DNA of 64,000 nt, from the NCBI RefSeq assembly GCF_011320225.1, contig NZ_JAAOEN010000001.1, positions 849,652 through 913,651 on the forward strand, in the 5' to 3' direction. Positions 1-8,320 of this stretch are shown piece by piece. The position numbers and the translations under genes were made by a program. The notes below the pieces were generated by a model. It searched no databases, was not told where the DNA came from, and was given only the letters and a program-made list of their open reading frames with translations. The stretch is from Phytoactinopolyspora limicola. GTDB lineage: Bacteria > Actinomycetota > Actinomycetes > Jiangellales > Jiangellaceae. The number at the start of each line of letters is the position of its first letter. Position 1 is the stretch's first letter.

Positions 1-725
1 TCCTCGTCGCGCTGCTGCCGACGGCCGACTCGGCTGGCGACGAACCACCACAGCGCGAAGACGACCACTACTACACCGACCGCCACCGCCGCGTAGAGAT
101 ACCACGGCTGCTTCACCTGGGAAGCCCGATCGATGAATCGATCCAGCATGGCGTGGTAGTCCGGTGCACAACAGTCGACGGCCTGGTCGACGGCGCTTTC
201 CACGTTGTAGGTAGGGCCGGAGTCGGCGTGCTGCACACCCCAGAAACCACGGCCGTCGTCGGAGGAATCGGCGTCCACGAGTATGGCGTAGACGCCATCC
301 AGGCCGACCCGCTCGTAGAGCTCGGTGGCCATCACCGGGCTCTCCCACAGCAGCTCGGTGCGGAATGCTCGCTCGTCGGGGATGGCCAGGACCGACGCCG
401 GGATCACCGCGATCCGCATCGGCACCGGCGCTCCCTTGGCTGCGCGGTCGAGTTCGGCGGCGGACCGCCCGCTGAGGCGTTGCTGGCTCTCCGGCGCGAC
501 CCACACTCCGGGCTCGGATAGGTGCAGCGCTAACTCGTCGAAATACACCTCGACGGCTCGTTCGTGTTCCGCGGCGCTGGTGGCGGCGGGCTGGGCGACC
601 GCCGTCGACCCCGGACTGGCGACGACGGAGCCGGAGACGCCGAGCGATCCCACGACGCCCAGTGCGGCGACGGCGGCGACTGCCCGTACCCTTCGCACCA
701 CCGAGGTTCGGCTATGTGTGGTCAT
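1..725 (-). CDS. Secreted, C-terminally membrane-anchored protein of unknown function (3' end outside window)
   Basis: The frame starts at ATG 723-725 and runs off the left edge, giving about 241 residues. It begins MTTHSRTSVVRRVRAVAAVA, a basic then hydrophobic signal peptide with a likely cut near VVAS or VAQP. An extracellular domain of roughly 150 residues follows, then a single membrane segment (YLYAAVAVGVVVVVFALWWF) and a basic stretch (SRVGRRQQRDEE) that should face the cytoplasm. The start overlaps the stop of the upstream gene by ATGA, so the two are probably translationally coupled. The layout and several short motifs (an 'IAVIPASVL' strand; the upstream gene has 'IAVVPAVAL') show that the two are paralogues. 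I do not recognise the family; a TPM-like fold is only a thought. Confidence 0.8.
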   Translation of the reverse strand, partial: MTTHSRTSVVRRVRAVAAVAALGVVGSLGVSGSVVASPGSTAVAQPAATSAAEHERAVEVYFDELALHLSEPGVWVAPESQQRLSGRSAAELDRAAKGAPVPMRIAVIPASVLAIPDERAFRTELLWESPVMATELYERVGLDGVYAILVDADSSDDGRGFWGVQHADSGPTYNVESAVDQAVDCCAPDYHAMLDRFIDRASQVKQPWYLYAAVAVGVVVVVFALWWFVASRVGRRQQRDE

Positions 726-1801
726 CCGGTCACCGCCATCCGCTCGTCCCGGCAGTTCGCGCAGACCGGGACCTCACGTTTCACCCCACCGGCCGGTGTG
801 TACAGCCAGTCGGTCACCGAGACGCCGTGGCGGGCGTCGAAGAAACAGTCCACCCGCCGGGCGGGTAGCGGCTCTCCAGCCAACCGGGCCTTCCCGCAGG
901 CGAGTCGCCATCGTCCGTATTCGCTGCGAGCACGGACGGCCCGCAGGATCAGGTCGTCCGGGTCGGCGTCGACAGCGTGGCCGACCTCCGAGTATGCGTC
1001 CATGGCTGCCTGGACATCGGCGGCGACGGCAGGGTCGTCCAGCGGGAGCCCTGCGGAGCTGATCTCCTCGCCGAAGCGGGTGACGTCTTCGCGGGCCAGC
1101 GCCTGCCGGCCCTCCAGAGTGTCCATCTCGTCCGGTAGAGCGTCGAACGACGGGCGGTACAGCGCTGGGCCGTGCGCCCGGGAGCGGCGCATCCGCCGCC
1201 AGAGGAAGAGCCCGCCCCCGGCCAGCAGGACGACGACGGCGCCGAGGCCGACCAGCACCACTGGTGATACACCGCTGTTGGTGCCGTCGTCCGGCAGCGA
1301 CGGAACGCCGAGTTCGTCGAGAACCGCGTTGAGGAGTCCAGCAGGTTCGCCGCGGGTGAAGTTGTCGAGTTGCCCGACGAGGATCTGGTCGGCGGCGACG
1401 CCCACGCCGACGGAGCCGCTGTAGGTGCCGCTACCGCCGAACACGACGAAGTAATGGCCGTCCGCACCGATCCGCTCGGTGGCGGCCTGGACGAAAGCGA
1501 CGCCGCGCTCGTCGTCCGTGCGGCCGGACATGGTGGACAATGCCACCGCGGGTACAACGGCGATGTGGATGGGCGGTGTGTTCCCGTCGACCCGAGCGGC
1601 GAGTGAGGCGGCGGCGTCGTCGGTCATCAGGAGGTGTTGGCTGGCGTCAACATAAACGTTGCCGGATTGCCACCCGGCCAGAACCTCATCGAGGTACGGA
1701 TTGCTCGGCTCGTCGGCGTGAACCGGACTGGCGATCAAGCTCAGAGTGGCGCCGGCGACGAGCGCCGTGAGCAGCGTACGTAAAGGTCGAATGGTCCTCA
1801 C
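722..1801 (-). CDS. Secreted domain plus membrane anchor plus Cys-containing cytoplasmic tail, unknown function
   Basis: 359 residues from a GTG start. Residues 1-30 are a signal peptide ending in SPVHA. An extracellular domain of about 150 residues follows, containing 'IHIAVVPAVAL' and a Gly-rich 'YFVVFGGSGTYSGSVGVG'. A membrane helix lies near residues 183-202 (PVVLVGLGAVVVLLAGGGLF). The remaining 150 residues are predicted cytoplasmic, helical, and end with a possible metal knuckle: one Cys in 'RVDCFFDARHG' and CxxC in 'VCANCRDER'. The gene overlaps its downstream paralogue by 4 bp. The pair could be a surface sensor or envelope factor, but nothing in the sequence fixes a function. No good ribosome site precedes the GTG, so the start is only moderately certain. 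Confidence 0.8.
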   Translation of the reverse strand: MRTIRPLRTLLTALVAGATLSLIASPVHADEPSNPYLDEVLAGWQSGNVYVDASQHLLMTDDAAASLAARVDGNTPPIHIAVVPAVALSTMSGRTDDERGVAFVQAATERIGADGHYFVVFGGSGTYSGSVGVGVAADQILVGQLDNFTRGEPAGLLNAVLDELGVPSLPDDGTNSGVSPVVLVGLGAVVVLLAGGGLFLWRRMRRSRAHGPALYRPSFDALPDEMDTLEGRQALAREDVTRFGEEISSAGLPLDDPAVAADVQAAMDAYSEVGHAVDADPDDLILRAVRARSEYGRWRLACGKARLAGEPLPARRVDCFFDARHGVSVTDWLYTPAGGVKREVPVCANCRDERMAVTG

Positions 1802-1898
1802 CGGGGTGAGGGTACCGGTCGCGGTGGGAAGGCACGAATCGGTTGGTGGCGCAACCGTCCGTGTTGGTTCGGCACCAGACGGGGACGGTGACGGAGGG

Positions 1899-1972
1899 AG
1901 CCCGAAGTCGGATTCGAACCGACGACCTGCTGTTTACAAGACAGCTGCTCTGACCAACTGAGCTATTCGGGC
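1899..1972 (-). tRNA. tRNA-Thr (anticodon TGT)
   Basis: Read on the minus strand, acceptor GCCCGAA pairs with TTCGGGC. The D arm (GCTC/GAGC) is complete, the anticodon stem GCTGT/ACAGC encloses loop CTTGTAA with anticodon TGT, and the T arm GTCGG-TTCGAAT-CCGAC is canonical. The discriminator base is T and no CCA is encoded. The tRNA reads ACA and other Thr codons by wobble. It is a single tRNA gene with no integrase or att-like duplication next to it. Confidence 0.97.
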
Positions 1973-2082
1973 ACGGAGACAACCCGCGCGGGATGCCCGA
2001 AAGTACGGTACCCGAGCCACCGTCGAGTTCTCCACTCCGCCCCGCTCCGGCCAGCAGGCCTGAATCCCAGGCCGACCCGACC

Positions 2083-2151
2083 GGGATTCCTGACCCGACC
2101 GGGCCGGGATTCCTGACCCGACCGGGCCGGGATTCCCGACCCCACCACGGT
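2083..2151. repeat. Three tandem 23-bp repeats
   Basis: Copies start at 2083, 2106 and 2129 with period 23. The unit opens GGGATTCCTGACCCGACC; the third copy is diverged. A related, less regular copy lies just upstream (about 2060-2082). The array sits between the 3' end of secDF and the start of tRNA-Thr. No coding frame is convincing here, and the function is unknown. Confidence 0.8.
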
Positions 2152-2195
2152 TGGTAGGGCGGAAACCCGGCCCGACGGGCGAGCTGGGGTGGTCG

Positions 2196-4742
2196 TCAGA
2201 CCACGGCGCCGTAGTTCGGATCCTCCCGGCCACCCTTGCCAGCCTTGGGCTTCTCCGCACGCTCCGGCGCCGGGTACTTCGTCTCCAACTCCACGGCCAG
2301 CGGGGTGGACGTGAAGTTCGACGAGTAGGTCCCGATGACGATGCCGATGATGAGCGCGAACGCGAAGTCGGACAAGGAGTCACCGCCCAGGAAGTACAAC
2401 GCCAGCAGTGGGAACAGCGTGCTCAGCCCGGTGTTGAACGACCGCGGCAAGGTGTTGAGCACCGCCGAGTTGGCCACCCCGGCGAAGTTCTCGCCCGGCT
2501 TTCTTGTCCACATCTCCCGGATCCGGTCGAAGACCACCACGGAGTCGTTGACGGTGTACCCGATGACGGTGAGGATCGCGGCCAGGAAGATACCGTCGAT
2601 GGGTTTGCCCAACCAGGCGAAGATCCCGACGGTGATGACGACGTTCTGGAGGAGCGCGGTCACCGCCCCGGCGCTGAACGTCCACCTGAACCGGATCGCG
2701 AGATAGGTCAGCTGGGCCGCGAGCGCCACCGCCAGTGCGATGAGCGCGTTGCGTTGCAGCTCGGAGCCGAGACTGGGGCCGATGAGCTCGTCCCGGATCA
2801 GCTGTCCGCCGCCGCCGAGTTCGGAGATCGCGTCGATCACCTCACGCGCCTCGGTATCACTCATCTCCACGGTGCGCACCGAGATCGCGTCTTCACCGGC
2901 CGCCCCCGACTCGTTGACGATGGCGGTGGGGAAGCCGAGGTCGGTCACTGCATCCCGGGCATCGTCGATGTCGACGATCTGTTCTGGCTGGACCTCTACC
3001 AGACGTCCACCGGTGAACTCGATGCCGAAGTTGAGCCCGCGCAGCGCGATGCCGGCCCCGCCGAGGATGATGGCGATCAACGACGCCGCCAGCAGCCTTC
3101 GGCTGTGCCGCATCAGGTCCGGGTTGCGCTCACGCAACCAGAGCCGGATGCGGCCGTGTTTGGCCAGCCCGCTGAGGTGCGGGCGGGTCCGGATCCAGCG
3201 TTGGCGGACCAACCATTCGGCCAACGCGCGGCTGAGCACCAGGGCGGACAGCAGCGACGCGAGTACACCGATCGTCAACGTCACACCGAAGCCCCGAACC
3301 GGCCCGGCCGCCAGGAAGAACAGCAACATCGCTGCGAGCAGCGTGGTGACGTTGGAGTCGGCGATGGCGGAGATCGCCTTCTTGAATCCACTGGGGATGG
3401 CGTTGCGCAGGCTGTTCACCGCGCCGTCGACGTAGTCTTCCCTAGCTCGTTCGAAGATCAGCACGTTGGCGTCCACTGCCATACCGATGGCGAGGACGAA
3501 TCCGGCCAGGCCTGGCAGGGTCAGGGTGGCACCGAGCGCGGTCAGCGAGCCGTACGCCATAGCGGCGTAACCAATCAGCGCACCGACGGCCATCAAACCC
3601 ACCAGGCGGTAGACGACGACGATGAATATCGCGGTGAGAGAGATACCGATGATGGCTGCCCAGGCGCTGGCCCGGATGGCTGCCTCACCGAGCGTGGGGC
3701 CAACAACCCGCTGTTCGATCACCTCGACGGGCAGTGGTAGCGCACCACCCTCGATGAGCGCCGCGAGTTCTTCAGATGACTCTTGGTCGAAGTCTCCGGT
3801 GATCCGTGAGGTCCCGGCGCGGTGGCCGATGTCGCAGGTGGCGTCCACCACTCGTGGTGATGAGATGACCTGTTCGTCCAAGACGATGGCGATGCGCCGC
3901 TGGGGATCGTCCATCGAGAAACATGCCGCGTGGCCGGTCATGTCCGCCCAGACGTTGCCGCCCTGGCCGGTGAAGTTGATATCGACGAACCAGCCGCCGG
4001 CCTGCTGGATGTCGAACTGGGCGTTCGCGTTCGACACCAGCTCGCCGGTCATGGCCGACGGGCCTAGCACGATCGGACCGCCCCGTTCGTCGAGGATGTC
4101 GATCTCTGCCGCGGATGGGTCGAACTCGTCCTCTTCGGCACCGTCGTCGTCGGTCGCCGCTTCGTCTTCGGTACCGGCGTCTTCGCTTGTGTCCTCGGCA
4201 GCGTCGGCGGTGGCGTCGTCGGTGGCGTCGGCGGTGGCGTCGTCGTCGGGTTGATCATCGGCCGGGTCCTGGGGCGGCTGACCGTAACCGAGCACCGGGT
4301 GGAAGGTTAGCTGGGCGGTCTGGCCGAGCGTGGCCGCCGCCTCGGTGGGGTCGTCCAGGCCGGGAAGTTCGACGATGATGCGGTTCTCACCCGAGCGGGA
4401 GAGTGAAGGCTCTGACACACCGAGTGCATCGACCCGGCGGCGCAGAACCTCTACGGCGCGGTCGGTTGCCTCGGAGTCGGCCTTGACGGTGGGGGTGTCC
4501 TGCGCTTGCAGCGTGATCTGGGCGCCCCCCTCGAGGTCGAGACCCAGGTTGGGTGTTGCGGTGAGGGTTGCCCACGCCGAGGCGCCGAGCAGGAGGAATG
4601 CCACGGCGACACGGAGTACACGGCCCGGTTCGGTGACCGACCGGTCGCCTCGTTTCGCGGCCCTCAGGCGGAACAGTGCATAGGTGGCCGAACAGGCGGC
4701 GACGACGGCAAGGACAAGATAGAACGCGGCGGTGCCTTCCAC
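2196..4742 (-). CDS. secDF: Fused protein translocase subunit SecDF
   Basis: 848 residues from a GTG start chosen because GGAG lies 7 nt upstream. SecD and SecF are the membrane partners that use proton motive force to complete Sec-dependent export. An additional helix opens the protein (residues 5-22), followed by the usual first SecD helix and the D1 motif GLDLEGG (67-73). An extremely acidic low-complexity stretch (about 158-213, Asp/Glu/Ala/Thr) interrupts the periplasmic P1 region. Six SecD helices follow, with the 'IGMAVDANVLIFERAREDY' signature. The SecF half starts with GIEFTGG (about 573) and ends with five helices and a polar tail. SecD and SecF are often separate genes in actinobacteria, next to yajC and ruvB. 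Here they are fused and stand alone beside tRNA-Thr, so this may be a second, paralogous system. Confidence 0.95.
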   Translation of the reverse strand: MEGTAAFYLVLAVVAACSATYALFRLRAAKRGDRSVTEPGRVLRVAVAFLLLGASAWATLTATPNLGLDLEGGAQITLQAQDTPTVKADSEATDRAVEVLRRRVDALGVSEPSLSRSGENRIIVELPGLDDPTEAAATLGQTAQLTFHPVLGYGQPPQDPADDQPDDDATADATDDATADAAEDTSEDAGTEDEAATDDDGAEEDEFDPSAAEIDILDERGGPIVLGPSAMTGELVSNANAQFDIQQAGGWFVDINFTGQGGNVWADMTGHAACFSMDDPQRRIAIVLDEQVISSPRVVDATCDIGHRAGTSRITGDFDQESSEELAALIEGGALPLPVEVIEQRVVGPTLGEAAIRASAWAAIIGISLTAIFIVVVYRLVGLMAVGALIGYAAMAYGSLTALGATLTLPGLAGFVLAIGMAVDANVLIFERAREDYVDGAVNSLRNAIPSGFKKAISAIADSNVTTLLAAMLLFFLAAGPVRGFGVTLTIGVLASLLSALVLSRALAEWLVRQRWIRTRPHLSGLAKHGRIRLWLRERNPDLMRHSRRLLAASLIAIILGGAGIALRGLNFGIEFTGGRLVEVQPEQIVDIDDARDAVTDLGFPTAIVNESGAAGEDAISVRTVEMSDTEAREVIDAISELGGGGQLIRDELIGPSLGSELQRNALIALAVALAAQLTYLAIRFRWTFSAGAVTALLQNVVITVGIFAWLGKPIDGIFLAAILTVIGYTVNDSVVVFDRIREMWTRKPGENFAGVANSAVLNTLPRSFNTGLSTLFPLLALYFLGGDSLSDFAFALIIGIVIGTYSSNFTSTPLAVELETKYPAPERAEKPKAGKGGREDPNYGAVV

Positions 4743-4835
4743 GGGTGATCTCCACGGGCTACCGCCCGGCGACCGAACCTCGGGTGCCGAGGCCGGCAAG
4801 GTTAGGCCGGGCGTTGGACGGACAGGACGGTGCGT

Positions 4836-5225
4836 CTAGTGCTGTCCGGACACGGGAGGCCCGCGGGTATGCCGGGGCGTGTGCGTCGCTGAGCTGGGTG
4901 TGACGACGTCGGTGCGGCCCATGAGGCCGGGCAACGGGTAGAGGTCGCGTGGGTCGACAGTGGTGCCGGTTGACGGTGGTACCGCGACATCGGGCCCGGA
5001 GCTGACCTGGGCGGCGGTGAGCACCTGGCCGGGAAGGTCGGCCATTCCGGCGAGGACCTGTGGTTCGGATGCCTGCTGGTAGGTGCCGGAGTGTTCACGC
5101 GACGGCACGGTGGCCGCGGACGCCGACATACCCGCCGTGAGGATCATGAACAGACCCGAAAGCACGACGGCTGGGAGTGTTCGCGCGAGGCGCCGCAATC
5201 GGCGAGAGGCGCGGCGATCGGGCAC
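4836..5225 (-). CDS. Small secreted protein of unknown function
   Basis: 129 residues. An Arg-rich N terminus (RRASRRLRRLARTLP) precedes a hydrophobic segment (AVVLSGLFMILTAGMSASA), which is a clear signal peptide with cleavage after SASA. The mature part, about 90 residues, is rich in Pro, Ser, Thr and Val, has no cysteines and shows no domain I recognise; it is probably largely disordered. The gene lies downstream of the GHL10 hydrolase and a 60-bp palindrome and upstream of secDF, all on the same strand. A cell-wall-associated or exported peptide is possible but unproven. Confidence 0.65.
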   Translation of the reverse strand: MPDRRASRRLRRLARTLPAVVLSGLFMILTAGMSASAATVPSREHSGTYQQASEPQVLAGMADLPGQVLTAAQVSSGPDVAVPPSTGTTVDPRDLYPLPGLMGRTDVVTPSSATHTPRHTRGPPVSGQH

Positions 5226-5285
5226 GGCCCCAACCCTCCCTCAAGCTACGTTGGCGCCCCTCACCATACACGGTGGCCGACCAAC

Positions 5286-5345
5286 CCCCATGATCATTGG
5301 CTTTTGACTACCGGATCCGGTAGTCAAAAGCCAATGATCATGGGG
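5286..5345. repeat. Perfect 60-bp palindrome (30-bp arms, no loop)
   Basis: The two arms meet at CCGGA|TCCGG (axis between 5315 and 5316) and match over all 30 bases. The outer end reads CCCCATGATCATTGGC. It lies 11 bp downstream of the stop of the hydrolase gene, so it could serve as its terminator, but no T run follows. Two other palindromes in the window (28407-28466 and 36027-36086) have exactly the same overall length; the one at 36027 shares the outer CCCCATGATCAT. Confidence 0.95.
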
Positions 5346-5356
5346 TGGTGTGGGGG

Positions 5357-6949
5357 TTAGCGGACCCTGATCAGAGGGGAGACGTCCGCGACGGCGATCT
5401 CACCGTTGTGGACCTGGACGGGGACGACGGGTTTGCCGACGACGCCCTTCGGGAGGTCGACGTGCAGCAGGTACCGCCCGTCGGGCACGTGGGCGAACCC
5501 GAACCAGCCAGTACCGTCACTGGTCCGCGTGACCGGGTCCCCGCCCGCGGTGAGTGGGCGCAGTGTCACGTCGACGTTGTCGAGGGCCTCTCCACCGCGG
5601 GTGACCAGCGACCCCGCCACGTGACCGTCGGTGGGGTTCTCCTTCCACGGCATCGACGGCACGGCGGCGGGCTCGCCGAACGGCGCGTCGGGCCCTTCGG
5701 TCAGCGCTGCCGCGAGCTCCTCCCGTTCTGCGTTCTTGACCGCCGGGTCGGAGCTGCCGGCCGCCGTCAGGCTCGCGTTGGCATACGAGTAGCCGCTCCA
5801 GCCGACCACCGTGTTGCCGGCATCGGTGGGAGTGAGCAATTCGTGGACTTGCTCAACGCTGTCCTCGATCTCGTTGAGATACAACGCCGGACCGGAGACC
5901 GACTGCCGGTCGCCTTGCCAGTCGGCCAGGACCTCGTTCCATTCCGCGAACATCTGGGCCTGGTCAGGCATCCACTGGCGCTTGTAGTTCATGGCCACGA
6001 CCGTGTCCATGATCCCTTCCTCCTGCCAGCCCTTCCAGTCTTGAAGCACCTCAGCGTACGTTCGGGTCTTCTCCCAGCCGCCGACGGACTGTGGCCCGAA
6101 GCCGTAGGTGATGGCGTCCATGGTGAGCCGGACCGATGGGTCGACCTCCCAGAGGCCTAGGTAGATCTTGCGCACCAGGTTGGTCAGCTGGTCGCGCCGC
6201 CACTCTCCCCACTCCGGGTCGGAAGCGGCCGGGACGTCCGTCCGCCCGGTGGCCTCCTGGAAGCGGGCGACGGAGACGTCGTTGTAGCCCCAGTCGCTGT
6301 GGGTGGTGGTGGAGTTGAAGTCCGGGTAACGGACGTAGTCGAGGTTGATCCCGTCGACGTCGTACTCGGTCACGATGCTCTGGATCGCTTCGACGATGTA
6401 GTTGCCGGCATCCGGATGCCCGGGGTCGATGAAGACGTTGTTGCCCTGGAACTCGGTGCCGTCCTCTTTTTTGTTCAGCCAGCGGTCATCGCCCTCGGCG
6501 GTGGGTCCGTGCTGGTTGAACACGTGGTCGGGTGAACTGGGCGGGGTGGCGAGGTTCCACACCGTGTTGACGTTGACCCAGGCGTGGACCTCGAGGCCGG
6601 CGGCGTGCCCGGCTTCGATGATGGCGTCGAGTGGATCGTACGGTGCGGGGTCGATGGCGGCGTCGGTCCGCGGGTAGAGCGCGCGGTTGCAGAAGCAGTC
6701 GTAGCGACGTGCCGTTTGGACGATCAACGCGTTGGCGTTGGCTTCCAATGCGTCATCGACGAGCTTCTCGACCTGCTCCGGGTTGTAGATCCCCGGGTTG
6801 AAGGCGTCGACCCAGTAGCTGCGCCACTGTTCCGGGGGGTCGTCGGCACCGGCGGCCGTGGTGGGCACGGCCAGCGACGCGACGAGGAGTCCGGCGGCGG
6901 CCGTTGCTGCGGTGGTGAGGATGCGGGACGTGCGGAGTGATCGTGCCAT
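5357..6949 (-). CDS. Secreted glycosyl hydrolase of the GHL10 (DUF187, YngK-like) family
   Basis: 530 residues. The ATG is preceded by GGGAGG at 8 nt. Residues 1-33 form a signal peptide (TTAATAAAGLLVASLAVPTT). The GHL10 domain spans roughly 40-400: 'WVDAFNPGIYNPEQVEKLVD' at its start, then TIM-barrel strands such as 'GLEVHAWVNVNTVWN', 'VDGINLDYVRYPD' and 'MDTVVAMNYKRQW'. The Asp in 'NLDYVRYP' lies where barrel glycosidases of this type carry acidic catalytic residues. A C-terminal β-sandwich (about 425-530: 'GHVAGSLVTRGGEALDNVDVTLRP') resembles a carboxypeptidase-regulatory or carbohydrate-binding module. The protein should cleave or bind cell-wall or external polysaccharide; the substrate is unknown. 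The divergent GntR regulator and operator-like sites suggest induction by an amino-sugar derivative. Confidence 0.9.
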   Translation of the reverse strand: MARSLRTSRILTTAATAAAGLLVASLAVPTTAAGADDPPEQWRSYWVDAFNPGIYNPEQVEKLVDDALEANANALIVQTARRYDCFCNRALYPRTDAAIDPAPYDPLDAIIEAGHAAGLEVHAWVNVNTVWNLATPPSSPDHVFNQHGPTAEGDDRWLNKKEDGTEFQGNNVFIDPGHPDAGNYIVEAIQSIVTEYDVDGINLDYVRYPDFNSTTTHSDWGYNDVSVARFQEATGRTDVPAASDPEWGEWRRDQLTNLVRKIYLGLWEVDPSVRLTMDAITYGFGPQSVGGWEKTRTYAEVLQDWKGWQEEGIMDTVVAMNYKRQWMPDQAQMFAEWNEVLADWQGDRQSVSGPALYLNEIEDSVEQVHELLTPTDAGNTVVGWSGYSYANASLTAAGSSDPAVKNAEREELAAALTEGPDAPFGEPAAVPSMPWKENPTDGHVAGSLVTRGGEALDNVDVTLRPLTAGGDPVTRTSDGTGWFGFAHVPDGRYLLHVDLPKGVVGKPVVPVQVHNGEIAVADVSPLIRVR

Positions 6950-6965
6950 GGAAGGGACCTCCCAA

Positions 6966-7026
6966 ATGGACTAGACCAATGTCCGTCCACAGTGTGGTCT
7001 ATTGCCGCCGATACGTCTAGACCTCT
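6966..7026. promoter_or_regulatory. GntR-type operator region, three TGGTCTAGACCA-like sites
   Basis: Between the divergent hydrolase and GntR genes lie ATGGACTAGACCAAT (6966-6980), a half site GTGTGGTCTATTG (6991-7003) and TACGTCTAGACCTCT (7012-7026). All share the CTAGACC or GGTCTA core of the dre consensus (TGGTCTAGACCA) known for the amino-sugar regulator DasR, which has the same HTH plus UTRA architecture. I infer that the divergent regulator, or a DasR-like protein, binds here. Confidence 0.65.
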
Positions 7027-7150
7027 TGCGTCGCGGATTACGCTGGACTCCGGCCCGACAGGTGGGGTGCCGCAGCGCACCCGGTTTCTCCGACCTGAAA
7101 AAATCGAGCCGGCCTGTCAGAATGCCAGGGAGCTAACCCCGGAGGGCAGC

Positions 7151-7873
7151 GTGGCAGCGAAATACCTCTCGATCCGGGACCAGATCCTGGATCTCATCGC
7201 GGAAATGGACGTGGGCGAGGCCTTACCGCCGGAGCGGACCCTGGCTCCACAGTTCGGTGTGGCCAGGATGACGCTGCGACGAGGCATCGAAGAGGTCGTC
7301 CGTGAGGGGCGGCTGAAGCGCAAACACGGTGCCGGCACGTTCGTCGCGGGGCCGAAGATCGCTCAAGGGCTCGCCGTCACGTCGTTCTCCGAAGACATGC
7401 GCCAGCGTGGAGCCACTCCTAGCAGTCGGACACTCGACGCCGGGGAACTCTCCGCTGGCCCGAAGCTGGCCAAACGGCTCGAGATCTCCACCGGTGAGCC
7501 CGTGATGCGGGTGGTGCGGCTGCGGCTCGCCGACGACGCCCCGATGGCGGTCGAGACGTTGCACGTCCCCGGCCGGGTGGCGCCGGACCTCGATGGCTCC
7601 GCACTCGACGATGCCTCGTTCTACGAACTGCTCCACGAGGACTACGGCATCGTCTTGGCCGGTGGTGTACAAACCATCGAGGCGACCGTCACCGACGAGC
7701 CCGAGTCGGAGATACTCGAGGTACCGCTTCACTCGCCGGCTTTCCTGTTCGAGCGGGTGTCGCGCGCTCGCGACGGTCAGGTCGTCGAGTTCGTCCGCTC
7801 GGTGTACCGAGGTGATCGGTACCAATTCCGGGTGGAGCTGCAACCGGCGCGGGGGCCGCGGGACCCGTCGTGA
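7151..7873 (+). CDS. GntR family transcriptional regulator (HutC/UTRA type)
   Basis: 240 residues from GTG 7151, chosen because GGAGG sits 5 nt upstream and because the winged helix starts right there; the open frame extends upstream without protein-like sequence. The N-terminal winged HTH (about 1-70) includes 'ALPPERTLAPQFGVARMTLR' and the wing 'RKHGAGTFVAGP'. The UTRA effector domain (about 85-235) shows 'GEPVMRVVRLRLADDAPMAV', 'FYELLHEDYGI' and 'PAFLFERVSRARDGQVVEFV'. UTRA regulators sense small sugars or amino-sugar phosphates. Its position, divergent from a secreted GHL10 hydrolase with dre-like sites between, makes that gene the obvious target together with itself. Confidence 0.92.
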   Translation: MAAKYLSIRDQILDLIAEMDVGEALPPERTLAPQFGVARMTLRRGIEEVVREGRLKRKHGAGTFVAGPKIAQGLAVTSFSEDMRQRGATPSSRTLDAGELSAGPKLAKRLEISTGEPVMRVVRLRLADDAPMAVETLHVPGRVAPDLDGSALDDASFYELLHEDYGIVLAGGVQTIEATVTDEPESEILEVPLHSPAFLFERVSRARDGQVVEFVRSVYRGDRYQFRVELQPARGPRDPS

Positions 7874-8320
7874 CAGCTGGCCGACGTGGCGGTGTCGCGG
7901 GTGAGGCGCCCGCGCCTGACGCTGTCCGCACCCGCCGTTTCCACGCCACTCGCCCGAGACTACGACACTCGCTGGTGCCTCAAATCAGTCAGCAGCACAA
8001 CCATAACCTCAGGTCACAGCCCCGTCGCTTGTCCAGCATGCTCCAAGTGGCCAAACTCAGGTCGTAGGGGTAGAGGGTTCGGGGACGAAGTTGCCTAGAA
8101 ATCGCCGACGATTGCGCCTAAAAATCATCGACGTTTCTGTCTACTTGAGCACGGCTCGTCGGGCCGGCGCCGCGTGGTGCCATTCTTGGTGTCAAATGGA
8201 GTCAACGGGGGTGGTTTGAGGCGTGTGGTGTGGATGCGAATGTGGCTGTTGTTGCTGGCAGTGGCTATTCTGAGGTGTGGTTCTGTGGCCTTCCGGTCCG
8301 TGACACGGGGCGGTCATGAG
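7874..8320. other. Gene-free stretch with a pair of 18-bp direct repeats
   Basis: Between gntR (plus) and the next gene (minus, convergent) I find no convincing gene. A near-identical 18-bp direct repeat, GCCTAGAAATCGCCGACG (8093-8110) and GCCTAAAAATCATCGACG (8116-8133), lies with a 23-bp period, about two helical turns, as expected of paired protein-binding sites. A short protein-like frame follows at about 8225-8320 (VDANVAVVAGSGYSEVWFCG) but lacks a start and a match to a known family; it may be a gene remnant. Confidence 0.5.

Noticed and set aside
1899-2151. tRNA-associated integration site
   Set aside because: No integrase, no repeat of the tRNA 3' end elsewhere in the window and normal base composition around it.
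1686-2383. Frames on the minus strand ending in ARIAQLVRAAVL or SSVGQSSCLVNSRSSVRIRL
   Set aside because: These are translations through tRNA-Thr, a well-known false-gene pattern.
5286-5345. Ordinary transcription terminator
   Set aside because: It may terminate the hydrolase gene, but the identical total length of 60 bp and shared ends with a copy lying between divergent genes make terminator an insufficient explanation.
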